Source: Arthrobacter alpinus
GTDB taxonomy: Bacteria > Actinomycetota > Actinomycetes > Actinomycetales > Micrococcaceae
Assembly (NCBI RefSeq): GCF_900105965.1
Contig: NZ_FNTV01000001.1
Span: 310,001 to 374,000, forward strand
Direction: 5' to 3'
DNA length: 64,000 bases
Shown here: one piece after another, positions 26,545-35,403 of the stretch
Position numbering within the stretch: the stretch's first letter is position 1
Layout: every line of letters begins with the position of its first letter
Notes under the pieces: generated by a model
Told to the model about the DNA's origin: nothing
The model's input: only the letters and a program-made list of their open reading frames with translations
The model's database searches: none
Program-made: the position numbers and the translations under genes

Positions 26545-28809
26545 GTGACCGACACCGTAACTTCAGCTGCTCCCCAGGCCGCTGATTTGGACAACACTGC
26601 TAAGAGCGCACCTGCAAAGTCCGCAGGACTGGCTGGCCTGAAATTGGCTCAGCTGCAGATTCTGGCAGGCCAGCTGGGCATCACCGGCGGCTCGCGCATG
26701 CGCAAGGGGGATCTTGTTGACGCAATTTCAGCCCACCAGCGTGGCTCCTCGGTAGCTGACCGCCCGGCTCGCACCGCCAAGACCACCGGTGCCAAGGCAT
26801 CCGAGGCCGCCGTTGACGCCAAGACGGCCGATACCAAGACCACAGCCAGGCGTGGCACCGCTGCCAAGAAGGATGCTGAGCCGGTCGTTGAAGCCGCCAG
26901 CACCGAGGCCGCGAACACCGAATCAAGCTCCGCCAATGAGCGCCCGGCCCGAGGCCGTGGCCGTAGCCGCCGTGCTGCCAGCAGCGATGGCATCATCACC
27001 ACCGGTTCCGCACCCGTAGCCCAGGAATCGCAGGCAGCCGCACCGGCCGCCGTTGAGCCTGCCGCAGCTGACGCAAGTAGCCAGCAGCCAGGCGAGAACG
27101 ACGGCGAGAACCGCCGTTCGCGGACCCGCAACAACCGTCGTGCCCAGGGTGGCGGACGCCAGCAGGAATCCGCTCCCGAGGCTGCAGTGTCCACCGAGGC
27201 AGCGCCGGTTGAGGCCACCGAAGCGGCCCAGACAGTTCAGGCGACTGAGGGTGAGAACACCGCCGAGGGCGAGAATGCTGAGCGCGGGAACCGCAACCAG
27301 CGCAACAACCGCAACCAGCGAAACGCTGGCGAGCGTTCGGGCAACGACCGCAATGACCGTGGTCAGGGCAACGCCAACGCCAATGCCTCCACCGGCGGCA
27401 ACAATGCCAGCAACAACAACGCCAACAACAACGACGACGAAGACGGCTCTCGCAACAACCGCAACCGCCGCAACCGCCGTGACCGCAATGTCAACGAAAC
27501 TTCCGATCGCAATGACCGTAACGATCGCAGTGGCAATAACAACAGCCGCAACGATCGCAACGACCGTTTCCGCGACCGCAACGAGCGCCGCCGCGGACGC
27601 ACCCAGGGTCCGGACTTTGATGACACCGAGGTAACCGAGGACGACGTCCTGCTGCCCGTAGCTGGTATCTTGGACATCCTTGAGAACTACGCATTTGTGC
27701 GTACCTCCGGATACCTGCCCGGTTCGAACGACGTTTACGTCTCCCTGTCGCAGGTCAAGAAGTACAACCTGCGCAAGGGCGACGCCGTGGTTGGTGCCAT
27801 TCGTGCACCGCGCGAAGGCGAAGACCGCAGCAACGCTCAGAGCGCCCGCCAGAAGTTCAACGCACTGGTGCGCGTCACGAGCGTCAATGGCAAGAACCCT
27901 GACGAGCTCAAGGACCGTGTTGAGTTCGCCAAGCTGGTTCCGCTGTACCCGTCCGAACGCCTGCGCCTGGAAACCGACCCCAAGAAGGTCGGACCCCGTG
28001 TAATTGACCTGGTTGCCCCGATCGGCAAGGGCCAGCGTGGCCTGATCGTGTCCCCTCCCAAGGCCGGCAAGACACTGATTCTGCAGGCAATCGCCAACGC
28101 CATCACGATCAACAACCCTGAGGTTCACCTCATGATGGTCCTGGTTGACGAACGCCCTGAAGAAGTCACAGACATGCAGCGCACCGTCAAGGGTGAGGTT
28201 ATTGCCTCAACCTTCGACCGCCCCGCCGATGATCACACACAGGTTGCCGAACTCTCCATCGAGCGCGCCAAGCGACTCGTGGAAATGGGCATGGATGTTG
28301 TTGTCCTGTTGGACTCCATGACCCGTCTGGGCCGTGCCTACAACAACTCGGCTCCGTCCTCGGGCCGTATCCTCTCCGGTGGTGTGGACTCCGCAGCCCT
28401 GTACCCGCCCAAGCGTTTCTTCGGTGCAGCCCGCAACATTGAAAACGGCGGCTCGCTGACCATCCTGGCCACGGCACTGGTGGAAACCGGTTCCAAGGCT
28501 GACGAGGTCATCTTCGAGGAGTTCAAGGGAACCGGCAACATGGAGCTCCGCCTGTCACGCCAGCTGGCCGACAAGCGCATCTTCCCGGCCGTGGATGTCA
28601 ACGCTTCGGGTACCCGGCGCGAAGAAAACCTGCTTTCTCCTGAAGAAGTAAAGATCATGTGGCGCCTGCGCCGCGTGCTCTCCGGTCTGGAAATGCAGCA
28701 GTCACTTGAACTGCTGACCTCCAAGATCCGTGAAACAGGCTCCAACGTCGAGTTCCTCATGCAGATCCAGAAGACCACCCTGGGTTCCAAGGCCGAACAA
28801 GACAAGTAG
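26545..28809 (+). CDS. rho: transcription termination factor Rho with long disordered insert
   Basis: Hexameric RNA helicase of about 754 residues. The Rho_N fold is near 28-62. A roughly 180-residue stretch of Asn, Arg, Asp and Gly (about 176-352) has almost no hydrophobic residues. The cold-shock-like RNA-binding domain follows (about 367-436), then the ATPase with PPKAGKT near 505 and VVVLLDSMTR near 585-595. The insert is a feature of high-GC actinobacterial Rho and in relatives improves binding to structured or less C-rich RNA. GTG 26545 is chosen because AAGGA lies seven bases upstream and the Rho_N domain follows at the normal distance. Confidence 0.97.
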   Translation: MTDTVTSAAPQAADLDNTAKSAPAKSAGLAGLKLAQLQILAGQLGITGGSRMRKGDLVDAISAHQRGSSVADRPARTAKTTGAKASEAAVDAKTADTKTTARRGTAAKKDAEPVVEAASTEAANTESSSANERPARGRGRSRRAASSDGIITTGSAPVAQESQAAAPAAVEPAAADASSQQPGENDGENRRSRTRNNRRAQGGGRQQESAPEAAVSTEAAPVEATEAAQTVQATEGENTAEGENAERGNRNQRNNRNQRNAGERSGNDRNDRGQGNANANASTGGNNASNNNANNNDDEDGSRNNRNRRNRRDRNVNETSDRNDRNDRSGNNNSRNDRNDRFRDRNERRRGRTQGPDFDDTEVTEDDVLLPVAGILDILENYAFVRTSGYLPGSNDVYVSLSQVKKYNLRKGDAVVGAIRAPREGEDRSNAQSARQKFNALVRVTSVNGKNPDELKDRVEFAKLVPLYPSERLRLETDPKKVGPRVIDLVAPIGKGQRGLIVSPPKAGKTLILQAIANAITINNPEVHLMMVLVDERPEEVTDMQRTVKGEVIASTFDRPADDHTQVAELSIERAKRLVEMGMDVVVLLDSMTRLGRAYNNSAPSSGRILSGGVDSAALYPPKRFFGAARNIENGGSLTILATALVETGSKADEVIFEEFKGTGNMELRLSRQLADKRIFPAVDVNASGTRREENLLSPEEVKIMWRLRRVLSGLEMQQSLELLTSKIRETGSNVEFLMQIQKTTLGSKAEQDK

Positions 28810-28820
28810 CTACCCACACG

Positions 28821-28884
28821 AAACCGCCTCTGTTGTGAAGGGGCCCGCCCGCTTGGCGGACGCCTTCACAACGACGGCGGTTTT
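28821..28884 (+). terminator. long terminator-like hairpin between rho and prfA
   Basis: AAACCGCC pairs with GGCGGTTT, and inside it GTTGTGAAGG pairs with CCTTCACAAC. The apex CCGCC/GGCGG adds a third stem. A short TTTT follows the outer arm. It suits intrinsic termination after rho. Confidence 0.75.
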
Positions 28885-28959
28885 GTGCGTTAACTACCCT
28901 CGTGTTCCCGCCCTTGTTGAAGTAAATAGACTTGACTTACGTCGAGAGAGGTTTTTGAA

Positions 28960-30033
28960 ATGTTTGAATCCATCCACGGGCTCCTTGATGAGCATGCTGA
29001 GCTGCAGATGCGCCTCAGCGAGCCGGAAGTGCATGCCGATCAGTCGCTGGCCCGCAAGCTCGGCCGACGCTATGCGGAGTTGAGCAACGTTGTCGAGGGC
29101 TACCACCAGGTTGAGAGTATCGGCGATGACCTCGAAGCTGCCCGCGAAATGGCGGCCGAAGATGCTGAATTCGCTGCCGAGGTTCCCGTTCTGGAGGAGC
29201 AGCTTGCTGCCGCACAGGAGAAGCTGCGCCGCCTGTTGATCCCGCGCGATCCTGACGATGCCCGCGATGTCATATTGGAGGTCAAGGCTGGTGAAGGTGG
29301 AGATGAGGCCGCCTTGTTCGCCGCCGACCTGGTGCGCATGTACACCCGTTACGCGGACAACCGCGGCTGGAAGACGGAAATCATCTCCGCCACGGAATCC
29401 GATCTTGGTGGCTACAAGGATATTTCCATCGCCGTCAAGGGTCGCTCCAACGATCCGGCCGAGGGTGTCTTTGCGCGCCTGAAGTTTGAAGGTGGCGTGC
29501 ACCGCGTGCAGCGTGTACCGGCGACGGAATCCCAGGGACGCATCCACACCTCTGCCGCTGGTGTTCTGGTGCTGCCGGAAGTTGATGAGCCAGAAGAAGT
29601 GGACATCAACCAGAACGATCTCAAGATCGATGTTTACCGCTCCTCGGGCCCCGGTGGCCAGTCGGTTAACACCACTGACTCCGCCGTCCGTATTACCCAC
29701 CTTCCTACAGGGATCGTGGTGGCCATGCAGAATGAGAAGTCGCAGCTGCAGAACCGCGAAGCCGGTATGCGTGTTTTGCGTGCCCGCATCTTGGCTCACC
29801 AGCAGGCCATTGTTGACGCCGAAAACTCGGCTGTGCGTAAGTCTCAGATTCGTACCATGGACCGCTCCGAGCGCATCCGTACGTACAACTACCCGGAAAA
29901 CCGGATCGCCGATCACCGCACGGGCTACAAGGCCTACAACCTTGACACCGTCATGAACGGTGACCTCGAGCCGGTCGTACAGTCGGCCATCCAAATGGAT
30001 GAACAGGCACGCTTGGACGCTTTGGGTGACTGA
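28960..30033 (+). CDS. prfA: peptide chain release factor 1
   Basis: RF1 of 357 residues, terminating translation at UAA and UAG. The stop-codon recognition tripeptide PAT is in [13 protein letters not shown], and the catalytic GGQ is in [14 protein letters not shown] near residue 230, where PrmC methylates the Gln. ATG 28960 follows a purine-rich GAGAGAGG. In M. tuberculosis rpmE lies between rho and prfA, but here only a terminator is found there. The stop overlaps the prmC start by eight bases. Confidence 0.97.
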   Translation: MFESIHGLLDEHAELQMRLSEPEVHADQSLARKLGRRYAELSNVVEGYHQVESIGDDLEAAREMAAEDAEFAAEVPVLEEQLAAAQEKLRRLLIPRDPDDARDVILEVKAGEGGDEAALFAADLVRMYTRYADNRGWKTEIISATESDLGGYKDISIAVKGRSNDPAEGVFARLKFEGGVHRVQRVPATESQGRIHTSAAGVLVLPEVDEPEEVDINQNDLKIDVYRSSGPGGQSVNTTDSAVRITHLPTGIVVAMQNEKSQLQNREAGMRVLRARILAHQQAIVDAENSAVRKSQIRTMDRSERIRTYNYPENRIADHRTGYKAYNLDTVMNGDLEPVVQSAIQMDEQARLDALGD

Positions 30034-30892
30034 GATTCTGCTGGCTGATGCGGTTAAAAGTGCGACGGCGGCCCTCGCGGCCGCCGGCGTGCCCTCACCG
30101 GCGGTGGATGCCCAGCTGCTGGCGGCACACCTCCTTGGCGTGAGCCGTGGAGAATTGGCCGCCATGTTATTTGGCACAAGTGTGGCACCTTTTGGTTATG
30201 ACGAGCTGATTGCACGCCGCGCTGCACGCGAGCCGCTCCAGCACATCACGGGTGTTGCGTATTTCAGGCACCTGGAACTCGCCGTTGGCAAGGGTGTTTT
30301 TGTGCCCAGGCCGGAGACCGAATCGGTGGTGCAGCTGGGCATTGATGTATTAACACGGTTGCGCCAAGAACGTGGCGCCGATGGTGAGCTCATCGCTGTC
30401 GACCTTGGAACGGGCTCCGGAGCGATCGCCGCGGCAATGGCCACAGAGGTTCCCGGAAGCAGCGTTTATGCCGTGGAACTCAGTGATGACGCATTTGTGT
30501 GGGCACAGCGAAACTTGGGGCCGACAGGGGCCGTCCTGGTTCACGGCGATATGAGGGACGCGTTTGCCGAGCTCAACGGCACGGTTGACGTGGTGGTCTC
30601 AAACCCGCCGTACATCCCCTCAGCCGCCATTCCCCGAGACATCGAGGTCAGGCTCCACGATCCCCATATGGCGCTCTATGGTGGGGGAGCGGACGGCATG
30701 GAGATGCCAGGGGCCGCCGCGGCAACTGCCGCCCGCCTCCTGCGCCCCGGCGGATTCTTTGTCATGGAGCATGCCGAAGTGCAGGCCGAACAAATGGCTG
30801 AACTCCTCAATCACAGTGGAAACTGGGACAGCGTTTGCACCCACGTTGACCTGACGGGACGGGATCGGGCCACGAGCGGCATTAGACGCTAG
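30026..30892 (+). CDS. prmC: release factor glutamine methyltransferase
   Basis: SAM-dependent methyltransferase of about 288 residues that modifies the GGQ glutamine of release factors. The SAM motif is [15 protein letters not shown] and the catalytic NPPY is in [11 protein letters not shown]. The frame stays open further upstream inside prfA, but GTG 30026 gives the usual N-terminal helical domain and overlaps the prfA stop, as in many bacteria. The neighbouring substrate gene supports the assignment. Confidence 0.95.
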   Translation: MTEILLADAVKSATAALAAAGVPSPAVDAQLLAAHLLGVSRGELAAMLFGTSVAPFGYDELIARRAAREPLQHITGVAYFRHLELAVGKGVFVPRPETESVVQLGIDVLTRLRQERGADGELIAVDLGTGSGAIAAAMATEVPGSSVYAVELSDDAFVWAQRNLGPTGAVLVHGDMRDAFAELNGTVDVVVSNPPYIPSAAIPRDIEVRLHDPHMALYGGGADGMEMPGAAAATAARLLRPGGFFVMEHAEVQAEQMAELLNHSGNWDSVCTHVDLTGRDRATSGIRR

Positions 30893-30966
30893 AAAAGTTT
30901 CGCGAAGAATTTCGTAATTGATGGCCGCGTTCAACGCTTTGGGCGCCGTGATGAAAGAATGGATTT

Positions 30967-31806
30967 GTGAGTACCACTTCTTATAACTGCACCAATGACG
31001 CCCAACGTGCCGAGGGCCTTGCCCATGCGCAAAAGGCCATTGCAGCCAAGCAGGTCATCGTCATGCCCACGGATACTGTTTACGGCATTGCCGCAGACGC
31101 GTTCTCCCCACAGGCCGTGGCCACATTGCTGGCGGCCAAGGGCCGCGGGCGGAACATGCCGCCACCGGTACTGATCCCGCGGATCGGCACCATGGAAGGG
31201 CTCGCCGTCGACATCCCGGACGATGCCCGCAAGCTGGCCGAAAAGTACTGGCCCGGCCCACTCACCTTGATTTTCCACGCCCAGCCAACTTTGACCTGGG
31301 ACCTTGGAGAGACTCACGGCACCGTGGCCCTGCGTGTCCCGGACGACCAACTTGCCCTGGATCTTTTGACCATCACCGGTCCTTTGGCTGTATCCAGCGC
31401 CAACCGGACGGGCCAGGAGGCGGCGCAAACCGCCTCCGAGGCACGCACCCAGCTGGCCGAATCGGTTGAGGTGTACTTGGAAAGTGGTTTCAGGCCGCTC
31501 GAGGGCACCGATCCCACGCCCTCCACGATTGTTGACGCAACCGGTCTGCGCCTGCGAGTGGTCCGTGAAGGTGCCATCTCGCTTGAAGAGATCAAGCGCA
31601 TGATCCCCAGCGTGCTCGGTGCAGACGTCGAACCTGACGTCTGGGAGCCGGCAAATCTGAGCAAGGAACCCCTTTCGGAAGAGAATGCCCAAGGCGCTCC
31701 GGTGCTGAACCTGGAGAAGCCGGCCGAGGCGCAGGACGCTGTTCCCGCCGAAAACGCAGATCCCGTTGAAGAAGCGGAAGCTTCCAAAGATGCCGCTGGG
31801 TCCTAG
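30967..31806 (+). CDS. tsaC: L-threonylcarbamoyladenylate synthase (Sua5/YrdC)
   Basis: Protein of 279 residues. It makes threonylcarbamoyl-AMP from threonine, bicarbonate and ATP for tRNA t6A37. Conserved blocks are VIVMPTDTVYGIAADAF, KGRGRNMPPPVLI, and SSANRTGQ. After the YrdC domain (about 1-205) comes an acidic Ala/Glu/Pro-rich tail of about 50 residues that looks disordered. The GTG start at 30967 lies six bases after AAGAAT, a poor -10 match, so a leaderless start is possible. It follows prmC as in other actinobacteria and ends at a strong hairpin. Confidence 0.93.
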   Translation: MSTTSYNCTNDAQRAEGLAHAQKAIAAKQVIVMPTDTVYGIAADAFSPQAVATLLAAKGRGRNMPPPVLIPRIGTMEGLAVDIPDDARKLAEKYWPGPLTLIFHAQPTLTWDLGETHGTVALRVPDDQLALDLLTITGPLAVSSANRTGQEAAQTASEARTQLAESVEVYLESGFRPLEGTDPTPSTIVDATGLRLRVVREGAISLEEIKRMIPSVLGADVEPDVWEPANLSKEPLSEENAQGAPVLNLEKPAEAQDAVPAENADPVEEAEASKDAAGS

Positions 31807-31824
31807 TCGATCCAGACCATAATT

Positions 31825-31860
31825 AGCGATGGCCCCCAACAAAAGTTGGGGGCCATCGCT
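31825..31860. terminator. bidirectional terminator hairpin
   Basis: AGCGATGGCCCCCAAC pairs perfectly over 16 bp with 31845-31860 around an AAAA loop. It lies between the convergent tsaC and cupin genes and can serve both. There is no clear T-tract on the plus side. Confidence 0.8.
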
Positions 31861-31878
31861 GTGTGACAAGGCTGGTTT

Positions 31879-32286
31879 TTAGCCGCCTGCGGGATATTCA
31901 CCGTCACCCACGTGATCGCCCCATTCGGTTTCGGGGCCATCCTGGCCTGCCTCCAGCGATTCCCACATGGCCAGGTGGGCCATGAAATCGGTGGGGCTGG
32001 CGCCGTGCCAGTGCCATACGCCCGGGGGCGTGTAGACGGTATCGCCCTCATGCATTTCAATGATTTCGCCACCGCGCGACTGCACCAGGCCCACCCCGTC
32101 GGTGACATGCAGGGTTTGGCCGTTGGCGTGCCGGTGCCAGGCTGTGTGTGCTCCAGGAGCAAAGCGCACGAGATTCACCCGAAGTCGTGACGGGGCAACG
32201 CCGGCGGCAATGACGTCGAAGTGAACGTCTCCCGTGAAGAGCTCGGCGGGGCCTTTTGTGGTCGGAGTTTTGGGTACTAGGTGCAT
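31879..32286 (-). CDS. cupin domain protein, hydroxynitrile-lyase-like
   Basis: Single-domain cupin of 135 residues. The metal site is visible as AWHRHANGQ...H in cupin motif 1 and PPGVWHWHGA in motif 2. The pattern GPAELFTGDV...GARTAWH-type...HWHGA...HLA strongly resembles, from memory, the manganese cupins described as hydroxynitrile lyases, although most homologues have no known substrate. ATG 32286 has AGGAG eight bases upstream; the longer frame to 32394 lacks such a site. It converges on tsaC and lies downstream of the epimerase-like gene. Confidence 0.85.
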   Translation of the reverse strand: MHLVPKTPTTKGPAELFTGDVHFDVIAAGVAPSRLRVNLVRFAPGAHTAWHRHANGQTLHVTDGVGLVQSRGGEIIEMHEGDTVYTPPGVWHWHGASPTDFMAHLAMWESLEAGQDGPETEWGDHVGDGEYPAGG

Positions 32287-32397
32287 GCGAGGCACTCCTG
32301 TCGCTGTGGGGTGGTTGGTGGTCAAGTTCTTGCCCTTGACCTTGTCCTCACAGTACGCCTGGCCTGGCCGCCGAGGGAGACCCTGCCAATACACCCC

Positions 32398-33396
32398 TTA
32401 TTGGCCCTGGCGTGCTTTCTTCAGAAGGGAAGCAACAGCGGGGACGGGAGCAAGCCCGACGGCGTCGGCCCAGCCGGGTGCCTGCTCCTGGCCAAACCAC
32501 ATCAGCTCCACTCTGCGAAGAGGGCCATGGAACCGTTCACCCAAAAGTCCCGAGGTGAAATATCCGGTGGCGAGAATTGTGCGGCAGAATCCATGAGGTA
32601 GAAGGTGAGGTGCGCGGCCACCGGCGGCGTTGAGGACGTCGCTGACCGAAAGTCCTTCCCACGGCTGCAGAACCAAGGCCGGAACATTACCGGCAAAAAG
32701 AGCTGTTTCAACTACAAACCAGGCCAGGGCGTCGATGGAGCTGACAGGTGTGGGAGCACTGCCTGGCTTGGCCACGGAAGCAAGCGGGGAGCCGGCAACC
32801 TTGATCAGGGAACGGGTTGTGGGCCGGCCCATCCCCTGGACCGAGGTGGCCCGTACCGTCACCACGGATGACGGGGCGCCACCGGAAGCCACAAGTTCAA
32901 GGACTTCTTCACCGAGCGCCTTGGACCGTGAATAGGGGGAAAAGGGGGCCCGCTCGGCGCTCTCATCGATGACCCGGCGGTGGCCCTGGACCGAAGCGCT
33001 GCTCAGATGCACAAGGCGCCGGACAGCAGCTTCTTGTGCAATCAAGGCTGTCACCGCTGGCAGGAGCGCGTTGGCGCCTGTGAGTGCTTGCGATTCACCG
33101 TCACCGGGAGTGGCCATTCCCGCCGCATTGATGACAATGTCAGCGTCAGCACACTCCTGGCGAAGCTCCGCCAGGACTGACGTCGCCATGCCTGAAGTGC
33201 CCATGCGTGTGGAGTCCAGGGTGGCACGGGCTTCGGCGGCGAGGGCCTCCGGGGTCGTTGCCGAGCTGCTGAGCCTCGGCGCTGCCATGGTGACCACGCG
33301 TGCACCGCGTGAGCGGAGTTCGGCGACAATGGCGCTGCCAACAAAACCCGAGGCCCCCAGCACGAGCCAGCGCAGCTTGGGAGAATCCATGGTCAT
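32398..33396 (-). CDS. NAD-dependent epimerase/dehydratase family protein
   Basis: Extended SDR of 332 residues with the N-terminal dinucleotide motif LGASGFVGSAIVAEL at about 13-27. The active-site Tyr and Lys appear as YSRSKALGEEVL near 155-165, and VHLSSASV supplies the Ser. It probably acts on a nucleotide sugar or another surface-glycan precursor. Its ATG overlaps the stop of the upstream glycosyltransferase in ATGA, so the three minus-strand genes 35266-32398 form one operon. The exact reaction is not predictable. Confidence 0.88.
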   Translation of the reverse strand: MTMDSPKLRWLVLGASGFVGSAIVAELRSRGARVVTMAAPRLSSSATTPEALAAEARATLDSTRMGTSGMATSVLAELRQECADADIVINAAGMATPGDGESQALTGANALLPAVTALIAQEAAVRRLVHLSSASVQGHRRVIDESAERAPFSPYSRSKALGEEVLELVASGGAPSSVVTVRATSVQGMGRPTTRSLIKVAGSPLASVAKPGSAPTPVSSIDALAWFVVETALFAGNVPALVLQPWEGLSVSDVLNAAGGRAPHLLPHGFCRTILATGYFTSGLLGERFHGPLRRVELMWFGQEQAPGWADAVGLAPVPAVASLLKKARQGQ

Positions 33397-34370
33397 CTGA
33401 TGTTCTGGCCTTTCAAGGGAGGCATGGGTTCAAAATCGGTGGCGGCAAGAATCCTCCGGGATTCACGCCAACCGGCAAACAGCCGCCCGCTGCCGCGGAG
33501 TGTCTTCTCCACGCCCACCAGACGCAGCAACTCCTTGGCGGCTGTCAGCGCCGTTCCCAAAGCGAAGCCGACGCGATTGAACCGTCCATGGACACGCAGG
33601 TACTGGCCCACCAGGCCACGGTTGCGCATGACGTAAAAACGGCTCAGGTCTGAGGAATCGTTGAGGTGTCTGATGCCCAGATCAATGCTGCGTTGGGATC
33701 GGGCCTTGTGCAGGACAAATTCATTGACGTACATGACCGGACGCTGCAGGGAAATCTGCCAGCCGTAGATTGTGTCATCCCAATTCAGGAAGAAGCGCGG
33801 GTCAGGCAAGCCAACGGAACTGGCCGCATCGGCGTGCAGCAGCATGCCCTCGAAGCAGCCAACATTTGTGGCAAATTCATTGGCGGAAGCAAAGACATTG
33901 CCACGCACAGGCAGTGGGAAGCCCAAGAAAGCGCTGAAATTATTCTGCCAAAAGAAGGGATTGCCATCAGCATCAAAACGGCGGCCCACAATGGCGTCGT
34001 ACTTCTCCATCCACGGCCCGAAGGCGCCGATGGCTCCTGGAACGCAAGTGACGTCGTCGTCCATGAGCCACATCCACTGGGCGCCCGCAGCCAGGGCGCG
34101 CTCCACGCCGGCGCTGAAACCTCCGGCGCCACCAGAGTTTTCGGCCAACAGGTGTTCAAGGACGGGAATCGGGGAGGGCAGGGCAGCGAGCTTCGCCCCG
34201 GCGGCGGCAATCACTGAAGCCGTGTTGTCCGTGCTTGCGTTGTTGACCACAATGACCCCGTCCGGGGCCGGATTCAGCTCCGCCACGGAATCCAAAAGAT
34301 TGGCTAAGTAGTCGGCGCGGTTGAAGGTGGTGATGACAACAAAAAATTGTTCGAGCCGGCCCGTGCTCAA
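33393..34370 (-). CDS. glycosyltransferase family 2
   Basis: GT-A fold transferase of about 325 residues. The N-terminus FFVVITTFNRADYL starts the nucleotide-binding fold, WMWLMDDDVT holds the DDD metal/sugar-nucleotide motif, and NWDDTIYGWQ is the acceptor-side acidic motif. It resembles actinobacterial rhamnosyl/galactofuranosyltransferases. The start is TTG 34370, which overlaps the preceding TGA and has AAGGA nine bases upstream; the frame further upstream lies inside the next gene. It is a paralogue of the adjacent GT2 (shared DDD block, GGAGGFS and RNRG). Confidence 0.9.
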   Translation of the reverse strand: MSTGRLEQFFVVITTFNRADYLANLLDSVAELNPAPDGVIVVNNASTDNTASVIAAAGAKLAALPSPIPVLEHLLAENSGGAGGFSAGVERALAAGAQWMWLMDDDVTCVPGAIGAFGPWMEKYDAIVGRRFDADGNPFFWQNNFSAFLGFPLPVRGNVFASANEFATNVGCFEGMLLHADAASSVGLPDPRFFLNWDDTIYGWQISLQRPVMYVNEFVLHKARSQRSIDLGIRHLNDSSDLSRFYVMRNRGLVGQYLRVHGRFNRVGFALGTALTAAKELLRLVGVEKTLRGSGRLFAGWRESRRILAATDFEPMPPLKGQNIR

Positions 34371-35266
34371 AATTTCTGGTCCTTCATGGGACCAAACTTG
34401 GCACCGCGCAGCCCTGCTGAATAGGTGCTGGCCCACTTGGCCAGGCCCTTGAGGTCACCCTTTTTCAAGAAGAACAGCGGGTAACCCACGGCATCGGCCA
34501 CGAAAGAGCGCACCCGACGGTGCTTGCGGGTCAGGAAACCGCGGTTGCGGTAGTAGTAGAAACGCTTGAACGGGGTTTCCGGAACCAGTACGTGGAGGCG
34601 GTCGCCCAGAACCTCCTGGACCTCTCCCCAACCCGCCGGATGGCTCAGGGCCACCGAAGTTACGGTACCGAATTTCACCTTGGCCTCACGCAACCGCAAC
34701 ATGAAATCGGTTTCGTCGCCGCGGATGAACAGGCGCAGGTCCGGCAACCCAACTTTGAAGAACACATCGGTGCGAATCAGGGCCCCGTTGAAGAACTGGC
34801 CCACGTTGTCAATGAAGCCCAAGGGCTCCACCACGGAGCGATCATGCGTTAGATGGCCATCGATCCGGAACGGGAAGGACAGCTTGGTGGGCTCGCCGGG
34901 CGCCACAATCAAGGGAACCACAACATCAAGATTGCGGGCCTTGGCTGCCTCCAGCAACGTGGCTAGGCAGGCAGGGTCTTCCGGGTGGGCGTCGTCGTCC
35001 ATAATCCAAACCCACTGCGCACCGGAAGCGATGGCGTTGAGGATGGCCAGCGAAAAGCCGCCGGCACCGCCCAAATTGGCCAACGATCGAACGTAAGTGA
35101 CCTCGGCTGGTGCCTCGGCCGCGATGTTGCGCACCTCTTGGGTGCCGGAATCAACCAGCGCAATGGCATGCGGCGTGTGAGTTTGCTGTGCCAGGGCCCC
35201 CAGCAGGGTTCGCACGTCCTCGGGCCGGTCAAAGGTGACGGCAGCGACGGCTACTGTGTCTGTCAA
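34367..35266 (-). CDS. glycosyltransferase family 2
   Basis: GT2 enzyme of about 299 residues with VAAVTFDRPEDV at the N-terminus, WVWIMDDDAHPED as the DxD-type motif, NLGGAGGFS as the donor-binding block, and RGDETDFMLR as the acceptor-side motif. It is probably a galactofuranosyl/rhamnosyl-type transferase for a cell-wall polysaccharide. The TTG start at 35266 has AGAGGA eight bases upstream, better than any ATG. It is the first gene of the minus-strand glycan operon and is divergent from the CapD-like gene. Confidence 0.9.
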   Translation of the reverse strand: MTDTVAVAAVTFDRPEDVRTLLGALAQQTHTPHAIALVDSGTQEVRNIAAEAPAEVTYVRSLANLGGAGGFSLAILNAIASGAQWVWIMDDDAHPEDPACLATLLEAAKARNLDVVVPLIVAPGEPTKLSFPFRIDGHLTHDRSVVEPLGFIDNVGQFFNGALIRTDVFFKVGLPDLRLFIRGDETDFMLRLREAKVKFGTVTSVALSHPAGWGEVQEVLGDRLHVLVPETPFKRFYYYRNRGFLTRKHRRVRSFVADAVGYPLFFLKKGDLKGLAKWASTYSAGLRGAKFGPMKDQKF

Positions 35267-35326
35267 GGGGAGTCCTCTCGGGTGGTGCCCGCGGCGTTGC
35301 ACGGCATCCGGCACGGCTAAACAGTG

Positions 35327-35351
35327 AGTAATCATCGGAAGGGATTACTAT
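35327..35351. promoter_or_regulatory. inverted repeat and -10 box between divergent glycan genes
   Basis: AGTAATC (35327-35333) and GATTACT (35343-35349) form a perfect 7-bp inverted repeat with a 9-base spacer. The right arm overlaps TACTAT (35346-35351), a good -10 for the plus-strand gene, giving a leader of about 45 bases. A regulator at this site could control both operons. Confidence 0.5.
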
Positions 35352-35403
35352 TCTTGTGTACCTTCCACATTAGTACAGCCACCTCCTAGTGGTTTGATGC
35401 GCC

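Noticed and set aside
26923-28128. 401-codon minus-strand frame inside rho, with runs of Val and Ala
   Set aside because: It mirrors the repetitive Asn/Arg coding of the Rho insert and is a composition effect.
28894-30177. 427-codon minus-strand frame across prfA
   Set aside because: prfA on the other strand has all RF1 motifs. The antisense product shows no domain.
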